Assembly (NCBI GenBank): GCA_015956445.1 | Contig: WIUZ02000026.1 | Span: forward strand, 62,001 to 126,000 | DNA: 64,000 nt | Direction: 5' to 3' | Origin: Thelephora terrestris | Taxonomy: Eukaryota; Basidiomycota; Agaricomycetes; Thelephorales; Thelephoraceae | In this document: piece after piece, positions 37,440 to 47,528 of the stretch | Layout: each line of letters opens with the position of its first letter | Position numbering within the stretch: position 1 is the stretch's first letter | Made by a program: the position numbers and the translations under genes | The notes under the pieces: model-generated | The model's database searches: none | What the model saw: the letters and a program-made list of their open reading frames with translations, nothing else | What the model was told of the DNA's origin: nothing

Positions 37440-38250
37440 GTTTGTTCATGACCTGCAAGCACGATCAAGGGTATATCGTCTTTGACTCCATACTTCCTTA
37501 TGGTCATTGAACCAGTTGGAGGAAAGATGTTCTAGACATCCCAGAAGAGTCACAGCTATCAGGGTCGTGCAACGGACCGGATGAAATTACGATCAAGGGA
37601 AATCTGGTCGCTGAGGCCCGATATTTCGATGCTGGCTGCCCGCAGCAGGGATCCGGACCATCTTCGCGGACAATTCGTCCCCTGGGCACGTCTACTGGTA
37701 CCTGATGACGGTCGGGCTTTCAAACTTACACAGGGGACCTTATTCCTGTTACTCTGCTTCCAGGAAGCGTTCCTCTTCGGTGTCGAAAAGGCAGAACTTC
37801 AACGCTATGCCAAGTGTAGTCTGAAGATCCAGAGATGTTCGACGAGGTCACATTTCCGTATCTGCAGGTGACAGAAACGAGTCACTTCTTTTCTGTGATC
37901 CTCGATGACGAGGTGGCAACTGGGATATGAAATATGTGTGTTACGATTTTGCATCATCGCCATCTTACAAGTATGTTTCTCGGACTCTTCGTCGAAGGTG
38001 AACTGAACACTGGCTGCGCTTCCAACCAGCGCCGCACACCTCCCAGAGGAGAGTGATTTGGCTGAAAAGGAAGATGTGGACTCGGAGGGTGATCGGGGCG
38101 CCCAGAGCAAGATTGGGATGAGGTAGAGTCTACGGTAGAGTAAGCATTATCCTCGAGGTCCAGGATGCGACCTCAAGGCCTCGCTTGGGCCACCATCGCT
38201 GACGCTCCTTGGGATTCACGTTGACCAGAGGCGATATGCGGCGAACTGGC
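37440..38250 (+). pseudogene. Decayed F-box gene copy
   Basis: Matches the intact gene at 28.8-30.9 kb in two blocks. 37456-37800 resembles about 29405-29750 (shared LDIPEES, GSGPSSRTIRPLG-type and PDDGRAFKL coding). 37806-38250 resembles about 30455-30900. Roughly 700 bp of the parent between the blocks is missing, the F-box end is absent and the frame is broken. It sits directly upstream of the near-complete acyl-CoA synthetase, mirroring the order at 28.8-32.2 kb. Confidence 0.85.
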
Positions 38251-38583
38251 CGGAAGTAAAAAACAAACCGATTTTCTTGGTCGACTTAGTCTGGAATCCA
38301 GCCTCGAATTTAGAGGCGAGGAGGACGCGATTCGGAAGGGCACGGTACCTTAGGTCGACTGACCTCTGTAACCATAAGTAACATATCTCCGATTTTCTGT
38401 ATTTGTACGTTTCGAGACCCACAGTGGCGAAAGCCGCAGGCAACACACATGTGATTTACCGCCTCGCGAACGTCGGTGACCGATGCCGCAGTGCAGGGAG
38501 ATTTGAGCAAAACGGAACGTGTCCGCGGCCTTGCTCTCGTTACGCGTGCTTCGCTTCCGACGCCATACCCCGCTCCGTCAACC

Positions 38584-41347
38584 ATGCAACACAAGCCGCT
38601 CGATAACCACTGGCCAGAGCACATCGACTATGCCCAACAGCTTATTGAGGTACCGGGCACGAGAAAACCTGGGGAAACGCGTGCGCCCTCTTTCAATCCC
38701 ATTCCATGAAAGTGAGAACTGAGCCATATTCACTATTCCTTGTGTGTGTTGTATGTGGATAGCTGCATATCGTGGCGGTGCGTGTCGTCGTTTTCCGAAA
38801 TGCAAATCCCGCCACTTTTCTGCCCATTGACTTGTCTTGCAACTCAGCTTTCTTGAGGCAAACTTCTCTTCAAGATCCCGACAGTTTCCAAACCACGATT
38901 GAAGTCTTCGAGCGGGGTCTTCTGGCCGCAGGCAGGGATGCCGACTGTGTTGGCTATCGTCCTAAAGTCTCCGACGACCCCTTGAAGTTCGCCGACAACT
39001 TCGTTTGGCGATCCTATGGCGAAGTCGACACCAGACGCAAGAACCTCGGTAGCGCGATTCAAGGTCTCTTCAACTCTGGTGATGCTCTTGCCGCGGACGG
39101 ATTGGAGCCGGTCGCGCTCTGGAGTATGAACATTCCAGGTAAGTTACACAGTCAATCTCCGATATCTCCGGGAACGAGGATTTTGTCCTAACGCTGGTTG
39201 GAACTCAGAATGGCGGATCATTGACCTCGCTGTAAGCCTGTACGGGAAAGTGCTCGTACCGTTGTACGAAAACTTCGGGCCGGATTCAATTGGTGCATTC
39301 CATTTCGTCTACTCTTCCGGCGCCACAAACTGACACCGATATGACACCCAGAATACATGTAGGCCGTGTTTAGCAACGTCATTTACAAAAGGCTAACGAG
39401 GCCGAACCGCCCAGCCTTGGCCATGCGGACGTTTCCCTCCTCTTTCTTCAACCCGGTGGGCTCGCAACTGTCCTGAGTATTGCTCACAAACTCCCTGCTC
39501 TCAAAACAATTGTCACGATTGGACCCTTACATGCCGAGGCGAAGAACATCCTCGGACTTTGGTCCAAGCAGAATAACATCAAGGTGTTTGAAATGTCCGA
39601 GCGTACGTCAGTGCACCTTGGGGTAGGAGTAAGGAGTCTGACAGCATCGATCCCTCAGTTGAGGAAATCGGCGCCAAGAACCCTCTCCCGCCACCGACTG
39701 TGACAGCGGACACTGTTGCCACGATCTGTTACACATCCGTAGGTCCAAATTCATGTGCTACGTCCCACCCTGTTGATCCCGAGCGAAAGGGAACCACCGG
39801 GAACCCGAAAGGCGCAGTTATAACCCAAGGTGCCTTGGCCATCAGCACATATGGATGTCTTGCCGGCTATGACATCCCACCAACTGAAATCGTCACCCTT
39901 TTGTCTTACATGCCACTTGCTCATATTTACGAGGTAATTCACAGCTCCCCACCAATGACCTTTCAGTGTTGCTGACAGTGCGTTGCATCACAGCGGTGCG
40001 CAGAACTTCTTGTTTTGGCTGATGGAGGACGAATTGGCTACTACACTGGCTCCCCTCTTCGAATCGTCGAAGATTTGGGAGTCCTGAAGCCAAATTTCTT
40101 CCCTTCGGTCCCCCGCTTGTTGAATAGAATCTATCAGACGATCATGGCGGCCGCCAACGCCCCTGGTCTGAAGGGGGCCCTGCTCAGGCGCGCGATCCAG
40201 GTTAAGCTCGAGAGACTCGAAGCCACCGGCGTCGACACTCATCCACTTTGGGACCGTCTCGTATTCAAGAAGGTGTGGGAATTCTCGGTTGTCGGCTTTT
40301 GGTGCTAACGTGTGAATCCCTCAAGGTCCGACAACTACTCGGTGGAGAAATCAAACTCATTGCCTCTGGTTCGGCTCCCCTGAATCCTAAGGTGTTCAAC
40401 TTCTTGCGTATCGCTTTTTCTTGCATCGTGATCGAGGGTTTTGGAGCGACCGAGACTTGCGCGACGTGCTTGCGTTTGGCTCCCGGAGATCCAACCGGTG
40501 CTGGTCGTGTCGGATTTCCTCCAGCTTGCTGCGAAGCTAAGCTCGTTGATGTACCAAGTATGGGGTACAGTGTGGAGGATAAGCCGTATCCTAGGGGTGA
40601 GTTACTAATCCGGGGTGACAGCACTTTTACGAGGTACCACAAGAGTGAGCCCTCTTCATTATTCCAGTCACAGCGTCAAGGTGCTGATGTATCTCCGCCA
40701 TTCGCAGACCCTGAAAGTACCAGAGAGGCTAAGGACGAGGAAGGTTGGGTTCACACCGGTGATATTGCCGCTATTGACGAGTGTGGGAGGTTCCAAATCA
40801 TTGACCGTATAAAGGTGAGCCTTCGGAGTGCGGGTGGTGCAAGTTTTGTACCTAACGCAGAATTGCGATCACGCAGAACATCATGAAACTGGCCAACGGA
40901 GAATACGTTGCTCCGGAACGAATCGAGAACGTCTTGTCTGCGGCGCCAATTGTCGCCCAAATATTCGTACACGGTCACTCCCTCGAATCATACCTCCTTG
41001 CCGTTGTGATACCCGACCCGGTCAACCTCGCAAGATTTGCTTCTTCTATCCTCGGAAAGGAGATCTCCGGCACTGATATCCCCGTGTTGGACGAGGCCGT
41101 GAAAGACGAGCGGGTCGTGAAAGCCATCCTCAACACCTTGACAGAAGAGTGCGCGAAAAACGGATTGAAGGGGTATGAGTACGTTAAGCGGATTCACGTC
41201 TCGAATGAGCTGTTCTCTGTCGAGAACGGTACCTTGACCCCGACGTTCAAGATCAAGCGGAAGAACGCCGCAGCGAAGTACCAAAAGGAGTTGGATGCCT
41301 TATACGCGCTTGGAGAGCCACAGCCTGCTAACGGCGCCAAGCTTTGA
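38584..41347 (+). CDS. Long-chain acyl-CoA synthetase, AKL C-terminus
   Basis: AMP-binding enzyme that activates fatty acids to acyl-CoA. Landmarks in order: MQHKPLDNHWPEHIDYAQQL, CVGYRPKVSDDPLKFAD, WRSYGEVDTRRKNLGSA, EWRIIDLAVSLYGKVLVPLY, the P-loop YTSGTTGNPKGA (split by an intron), LSYMPLAHIYER, IKLIASGSAPLNPKV, GFGATETCATC, GWVHTGDIAAIDECGRFQII and KLANGEYVAPERIENVLS, the fatty-acyl-CoA synthetase signature. It ends QPANGAKL; AKL is a known variant of the peroxisomal targeting signal PTS1, so import for beta-oxidation is plausible. The segment at 39290-39390 is uncertain. The best join there gives GPDSIGAFHF then QRHLQKANEAE, shorter and different from the family, so a small deletion or a missed exon is possible. 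About ten introns. A 5' copy of this gene lies at 31.2-32.2 kb. Confidence 0.85.
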
Positions 41348-41628
41348 AGGATCCCGTTTTTGTTTCAGGTCGCTATCCTAGTAGGCTTGTCTTGTACCAC
41401 TAAGTGCTCAGTAATGTCAGTCCTTCTGCCACACATCAGCGCCGTTCATAATAGATAGTGGTGATACAATCAGATCACGAAGGTGGAGAGGAGAGGAGCG
41501 AAGGTCCTGGGGACTCAGTGATCACCATCGCCCAAGGAGAGCTAATAAGCACAGCAGGTGTAATGAGGATAGAAAGGAACCGAGAATCACAACTTGAGAC
41601 TGTGAATCTTGTGGCTTGTAAATAAGAT

Positions 41629-41660
<32 letters not shown>
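41629..41660. repeat. Poly(G) tract, 32 G
   Basis: Thirty-two consecutive G residues on the plus strand. On the minus strand this is a poly(C) tract beginning a few bases after the stop codon of the membrane protein gene at 41664, so it would lie in its 3' UTR. It is also about 280 bp past the acyl-CoA synthetase stop on the other strand. Confidence 0.9.
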
Positions 41661-41661
<1 letters not shown>

Positions 41662-41663
41662 GA

Positions 41664-43128
41664 CTAGAAAGCAAGGCCCGCACTACGTTCTCGCCCGCTC
41701 CTGTAGAGGGGGGAATTGTAGGTGGTCTGCACGTCAAACTCGGTCTGGCCGTATAGAGACTCTTGGGGTGGGACGGCCGGTCGACTCTGTATACAAAGGG
41801 GGTTGAACGATAGGTGGTCGTCGAGAACGAACATGGGAAAAAACGCACATATACCTCCGGGATAACCTCCGGGATATGCCAACCGGTCTTGTTCGTCTCA
41901 AATTCGTGACCATGTATTGGCACCGAAGGCGGATAATACGATCCACGACTACGAGTGGACAGCGTGCGGTGAGAGAGCGCACGATCGGCGGCATAGGAAG
42001 GTGCCCCGCCGGAGCGACGACGGAGGTGTAGCCAGAACAGTAACAACGAAAAGCAGGCGAGACAGACCACTCCTCCGACGACACCTATGAAACGGACAGT
42101 TAGGCCTGACAGATCATGGAGCCAGAGCACCGACCTCCGACGATTGCTGGGACGTTATCTTGATCCGAGGTAGCTCCATTGATACCGTTCACGTTTGTGG
42201 ATGTAGAACCAGAAGGGCCGAGAGAATTTGTCGAAGAGGGGCGGGTTGAGGTGGGCGATGTTGGCAGCTTTCCGGACGAAGAAGTTGACGAGAGGTTTAA
42301 AGTGACAGGGACGTTCCCAAAAGCTTCGGGGTCCCGACCGACTCCCTGGGCCGCAGACGCATTAAAGTTGCCCGACTCCTGTCAGGATGAAGTCAGGTAT
42401 GATTTCGGATAGAGGTGTGAAAGTTGGGCACTGTGAAATCGATGAAGGCCCATCGGGGAATAGCTGTGTCGCTTGGAATGTTGAATGGGTATCTGATCGA
42501 CATGAGCCAGGAAGGTAGGAAATGAGCTTGAGAGCACTCACTGTGCGACATATACAGCATCGCAATTCTGGTTCCATTCGCCCCACGACTTCACCGTAGC
42601 GTTTTGACAAGCGTCACACGCAGAGTACAGACTAAGAAGCAGGAGGTGAGCCTCATCCTACGCGCAGAGGGAAAACTGGGTACACTGACCTATATATCAC
42701 AGTGTTGCAACCACATCTAAGGCCCTTCGTGTCATTCTTCCCAGGCTCTGTGTACATGGAACCAGGTTTGAGAGGTTCCAGCTCGTAAACGCCTGCCGAC
42801 AGATCATTCAACAAACGACTCTTGGACAGAAGGTGTCACCCCGGTGCTTACTGTACCCTAGACATGGAGCTTGTAGATACCCGGCCACTTGACATGGATT
42901 CTGTGCCAACGAATTGTTTGCCTGTCGTTGCAAGGAAGGAGTCCGCGGATGAGAGCAAAACGATGGGTTGCTAGGTCAACGAGGGATATGGGGTACCACG
43001 CAGAAACGAAATGAGCGCACCCATTCCCAGCCTGGTGCGCACGACGCGGTAGCGGCCCACCCCGTTGGTACGAGAGTCACAAAGACCACCAAAAACTGGC
43101 AAACGAGCGACCGTACCCTGGACTTCAT
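41664..43128 (-). CDS. Signal-peptide, one-TM cell-surface protein
   Basis: Starts MKSRVRSLVCQFLVVFVTLV, a signal peptide ending around GWAATASC. The outer part has paired Cys motifs (NNSLAQNPCQVAGYLQAPC, LRCGCNTVIYSLYSACDACQ) and SWGEWNQNCDAVYVAQ. A Ser/Thr-rich stalk follows (LNLSSTSSSGKLPTSPTSTR). One membrane helix comes next (GVVGGVVCLACFSLLLFWLH) with a basic stop-transfer HLRRR and a cytoplasmic tail ending ERSAGLAF. This layout is common in Agaricomycetes, and members are annotated only as transmembrane proteins, with a resemblance in plan to Mid2/Wsc stress sensors. At least six introns. The acceptor for exon 2 (cgacag before GCAAACAATTCG) was chosen because it restores the expected NNSLAQNPC motif. 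Ligand and function are unknown. Confidence 0.78.
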
Positions 43129-44134
43129 TGTCACAGAGAGCATAGGCATCCACTACTCGAGAGTCGAGAAAATAAGGGCACCGGTGCGCGGACCCTGGGC
43201 CTGACTCCCTTTATGCCCCAAGATGGTGAGGGGAACTGATCAAGCAAAGAAAAGATGAGGGCGCGCGCTTCGTTCAATGCTCTTGAGTAGGATCATCATC
43301 GGGAAATGCCTCGAACAGCAATTCCTGTACGATTTTCAGCATCAGTGATTCCCGACCGTCGCAGGTCGTTGTTACAGGCCAAACACATACTTAAGCGTCT
43401 GGGCTGTGAGTCCCGTAATGATGCATGATGATCTGAGACGTGATGGTTCGGGGTTCCACATCATTTGCCCGGCGAGCTTCGTTCGGAGTCAAATGTTCAT
43501 AAAAGCGACAAGAAACACTGTCTATGGAGAAGGACGGCTCGCTCTTTCTGACTATTGGCGTTGAGTCAATGACTCTTTGCAGAGGCGGTCACGATGGAAC
43601 TTGATCACGGCGTTTATTGCAGCCCGACGTCGACGTCGACGGTGATCACAAAAGGCCAAACGTTTCGAAGCGGCCAAATAGAGTCTCGCTGGTCATGACA
43701 ACGCCTGCCATTAAGCGCTAACCTGCGCTAACTGGCCCATCGGATATTAGGCGCATTCCCAACGATATATATCTACGCAGAACAGGGAGGTAACTAGATG
43801 TACAGAACGGGGCAACGAGACTTGGTTCTTGAAGGAAACCGAAATCAAAATGTCCCAAACACCGTTCATTTGTGGGTTCTATAGCATAGCAGACCCGAGA
43901 CAAGTTTCCAGCTCACGGCAACGGTAGCAACGACGGGGTCCATATCTACTATAAGTGGCAGCGTGGCGTGCAATCCCCGATATCTGAATTGGATACTTGC
44001 GATAGAACTATTCGGACACAAATTGGGCCGTCCCTGAACCACCGGATCATTTTCTCCAAACGGTTTCGAGGCGCACTGCTGGGGAAGCGCCATCTCTCGG
44101 AGAGGATGTAGGGAGGTGATACCAGTAGCTCAGA
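43129..44134. other. Intergenic, no gene seen
   Basis: Holds the promoter of the surface-protein gene and the 3' flank of the DUF4246 gene. A short GTCGAC/GACGTC repeat (43628-43642) is the only structure noticed. Confidence 0.45.
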
Positions 44135-46205
44135 TCACATGCTGAATTCCTGAACACCCGAGAAAGAAACAGCGTATCAGTCAACAAAAACGCAGAGAGA
44201 GGCAATGTAAATGAACAGACCACTCCGAAGAAATCAGTCGAGTGTCGATCGACAAACGCCGTTCGCTCCCTCATCAATTTCTCCCTAAAACCTTCTGCCT
44301 CCTTTCTGCTCATGAGCCCATCCACATTTTCGACGATCAAGTCCAACAACTCTCTCGGCAGCTTCCTGAATAGAGATCCTTCCTCGGGGTTGCATACCGC
44401 CTCTTGTACCCATTCTCTTTGTTGTGGGGTAACGCGGGAGGTTGAGATGATGTCGAGGTTGGGGTCGCACAAGCAGACCATGAAGATCTTTTGGACGCCG
44501 GGTCTCGTGGGATCCTCGAGGTGGAATGGCCTGACTTGGTGTTGGTAGAGGTTTGGGAAGGCAAGGCAACGCCCGCCTTTTGTCGGGACACTGCCGACCT
44601 CCTGTGCGAGGGGGTCCTCCCTGCTCACGAGAGTGCTAGGTGAGTTGGCTGTTTTTCGCAATCTGGGAAGCACCCACTCGTCGATCCCGTATAAGGCTTC
44701 AGTACAGAAAAAATCGTCGGGTCCATGGGTATTAGGTTCAGAGACGGAAAGCTTGAAAGCTAATCTCGACTCGCTGATGTTCTCAGATTCGTAGTAGTAG
44801 ATGAAATTCGCAACGATGGTCTCGTTTTCCATTCCTAGATAACATAAGTGGGGACGGCTCAGGTGAACCTATCATCTCCAGAACTTACCTTCTACGTGCC
44901 ACTCACCTCCAGGATACCTCGGCTTCTCTGGCGTAAGAACAACGTTTACGAGTTTTATGATAACCTGCAGTCTCGTTCCCCGGAGGGAAACAGTGCGGTG
45001 AACTTCATCCAACCAGACATTGTACTCTTCACAGGCATCTGGGAGGTACATTGTCTGGTCAAACCAGTACCCTTCTATCGCTTCCTGGAAGCCATCTCCC
45101 TCTTCCGAATCGTAACCCGGTGGGAAGTAATTTGGCAACTCTACGGAACCTGGTTGGTTCGGTCGATCGTAAGCGCCGCCAGCCCCCCAGATACAGCGGC
45201 CCCTATCGTGTTCAAGCCTGCTCGGGGAGAGCCTCCGACGTAAGTCGGACAAGACGTTTTCGAACATGGGGACTGCGTATTTGAGAACCTTGGGGACTAC
45301 TTTATAGAGTTCGAGGCCTGTGACAGGGTTGATGTTGTTGATATAAGGAGAGTCGAGTCTAACCTCTCCACGTTCTGAGACGGAGAAGTCGGAGGCGAGC
45401 CACTGAAATTTTTGGGAGGTGAAGTACTCGCTTCGGGCTTCATCCGTGGCCAATGGAGCCCTGATCACCCCGAGGACATTCTTCCCTTCAAGCGTCCTGC
45501 CGTAGACAACTGGGTAGAGAGACGGGTGTACCAGGTCGAATCTTTGGCCATCTGATCCGGGCCGCCAATCTTTCTGGGCATCGGAGACATTCTCGAGAGG
45601 TGCGACTGCAATGAGGAGTTCCTGCCTGAGCTCCTCTGGGATGAGGGTGTCCGATTTCCAGATTCGGTCGTAGGGTCCTAGCTATCATAGTTATCGTCAG
45701 ACATCGCGATCGCAACTTGGATAGGTGCCCGGTACCTCGATCCCATCATTTCTCTTCCTGATCCTTGCGTGAGCGAAAAGCTCTCCAAGAGTGTAATCGA
45801 TCTGAGGGGTAACGGGGACATTTAGGTCTTTGCAGTGAGGTCAAGCTAACACGCACGCACCATCCTCTCGGTAAGCGCTCTCGCCTTAGGGAGACCCTTC
45901 TGTTGTTCGAGGGCTTCTTGTTTCCATTTTTCCATGGTCATGTCGTCATCGACCTTCTCCCACCAGTATGACTTCTCGCGGATGGCGCTCGAAAGGGCCC
46001 ACATCTTCAGTTCGAAAATCTGTGAACATATCAGAGTAGGTCACGAGTCGCGAATCTGTCGATGCGGAGTGGTGCATACGGTCTTCGGAGGCTCAATTCC
46101 GCACAAAGAATCGTCATCCTCGCAAATCTCAAGTGAATCCCAGTATTGAAATGGGTGGGGATACCGGGTTACCCCGTTATCTGGTGACGTTTTGTGCGTG
46201 CTCAT
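44135..46205 (-). CDS. DUF4246 domain protein
   Basis: Starts MSTHKTSPDNGVTRYPHPFQ at 46205. A 60-nt intron joins CGIEPPKT to IFELKMWALSSAIREKSYWW. Further exons read KARALTERM, YTLGELFAHARIRKRNDG, YDRIWKSDTLIPEELRQEL, SLYPVVYGRTLEGKNVLG, YINNINPVTGLELYKVVPKV, LPDACEEYNVWLDEVHRTVS, LTPEKPRYPGGEWHVEG, NETIVANFIYYYESENISES and FPNLYQHQVRPFHLEDPTRP. The last exon ends STDFFGV then EFSMC at 44135; reading through the final intron instead would end at 44047. The PGG.WH.EG...IYY..SEN segment resembles a double-stranded beta-helix of Fe(II)/2-oxoglutarate oxygenases (WH.E placed like HxD/E, with a distal H...R), but the biochemical role of DUF4246 is not established. Length of about 560 aa is usual for the family. 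Confidence 0.85.
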
Positions 46206-46965
46206 CGGAGGCTCTTCGTGAAGAGGATATTTCGTAAAGTCAGATGTATCACTCGATAGTGGTCATTGGAAGAAGTAAGGGGTCTCTCTTGAGTCCTGCA
46301 AGTTTCCCGTTTAATGTCGGATACTGAATTCATGTGGGTGACGCTCCTTGAGCAGGCGTCAACGTATCTCGCATTATGTCTCCAATACTATCATGCTCTT
46401 ACCTTCAGAAATCAAACATTTCACCAGGAAAGGTTCGTTGGAGACTGAACCGATCCCACTGATGGTGACGGAAGAAGATGGAGGTGACGGAGGTATAACG
46501 GAACACGCACCGCGACGGCGCGAACGAGTGGTCGTGGGAAAACTGCGGAAGCTACACCACCGTTCGGATCAAGTATCCCAATGTCATCCGTGGGAAGGCG
46601 TGCCTCGGTCCTACAGAGGTGATGCTGAGGTGACTTTCGTCAATTGATCTTGTCCTGAGCCGTTGAAATCTGCCGAGGACACCTGTCAGGCACAACCCGT
46701 TAACTCAATGACGTAGACAACGGTTAAACCGGAGTTGTCCTTCGGACCACCAACTTTTGTCCTGAGGTTGGACTCGGCTAGTAGCGGCGGTCATACGGGA
46801 GTTGAACGCGATCCGCCCACTGGTTCAAGCGCACGGGCTGTTTTTTCTATTCCCCCCAGGGGTTTACATGAGAGCAGGTTTGGCCAATAAATCCTATAGC
46901 TGTGTTTAGATTCTATGTGGTATCATGGTTTTGGGGAGTAGTTCTATAGTTTAGATATCCTAATA

Positions 46966-47264
46966 TTAGTTGAAGTGCGGCACGAAGGTCGTACGAACAA
47001 TAAAAGGGCCTAGGCAATGAATGTTAGTGAAGGTTGTAATGGCGAAGAGTCACTTAACTCACCTGTTGTCCAGGGGGAATGCGGTTGTGACCTGGAGAAG
47101 TTGCGGAACCACTGATTAACATGGGCTGGTCCGTCGCCCTCATTGGAATCGGTGTTCGCTGGAGGCGCGGCACGTTCTACACCGTGAAGTGCTGTTAGCG
47201 TTTCATGAACTTTCAGTGAGTTGCATTGAGTTGCGTGGTATAACTCACCAGACACGTAAGCCAT
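46966..47264 (-). CDS. Possible tiny three-exon gene (57 aa)
   Basis: ATG 47264 reads MAYVS. An intron with gtgagt and ggtgtag ends leads to ERAAPPANTDSNEGDG and HVNQWFRNFSRSQPH. A second intron (gtgagt...gcctag) leads to GPFIVRTTFVPHFN and a stop at 46966. Two good donor/acceptor pairs in a row are the only support. The composition is unremarkable, there is no signal peptide, and a competing upstream frame (DYDPDSPWSDSHDSLEFPTW) crosses the same first donor. It could equally be part of a longer gene or chance. Confidence 0.2.
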
Positions 47265-47390
47265 GTCGGGAACTCAAGGGAATCATGGGAGTCCGACCAC
47301 GGTGAGTCGGGGTCGTAGTCGGCGAGGTGGTTGTGAGCTCCGTCTCGGCATCAATTCTTGGACTTAGACTCTCAGAGCTGGGTTGCTCAC

Positions 47391-47438
47391 CCGCCAGCGG
47401 TGCGCGTTTAAGGAAGCGCTCACTGGCGCCGCTGGCGG
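47391..47438. repeat. Inverted repeat, 10-bp GC-rich arms
   Basis: CCGCCAGCGG at 47391-47400 is matched exactly by its reverse complement CCGCTGGCGG at 47429-47438, with a 28-nt spacer. It may be a transcription-factor site pair or a hairpin. Confidence 0.5.
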
Positions 47439-47499
47439 TCAGCCGGCGCTGGGATGGCGTGTGAGGCTCGGACCATTTATGGGACCATTATGGAATAAA

Positions 47500-47528
47500 C
47501 CTCGGGACAAGTAGATTTTGTCCCGAGG
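47500..47528. repeat. Inverted repeat, 11-bp arms
   Basis: CCTCGGGACAA (47500-47510) and TTGTCCCGAGG (47518-47528) are exact reverse complements around a 7-nt loop, making a compact hairpin. A shorter related block, GACAA after the right arm, follows at once. Confidence 0.6.

Noticed and set aside
43628-43642. GTCGAC/GACGTC repeat as a regulatory array
   Set aside because: Only about two to three short units; too little to separate from chance.
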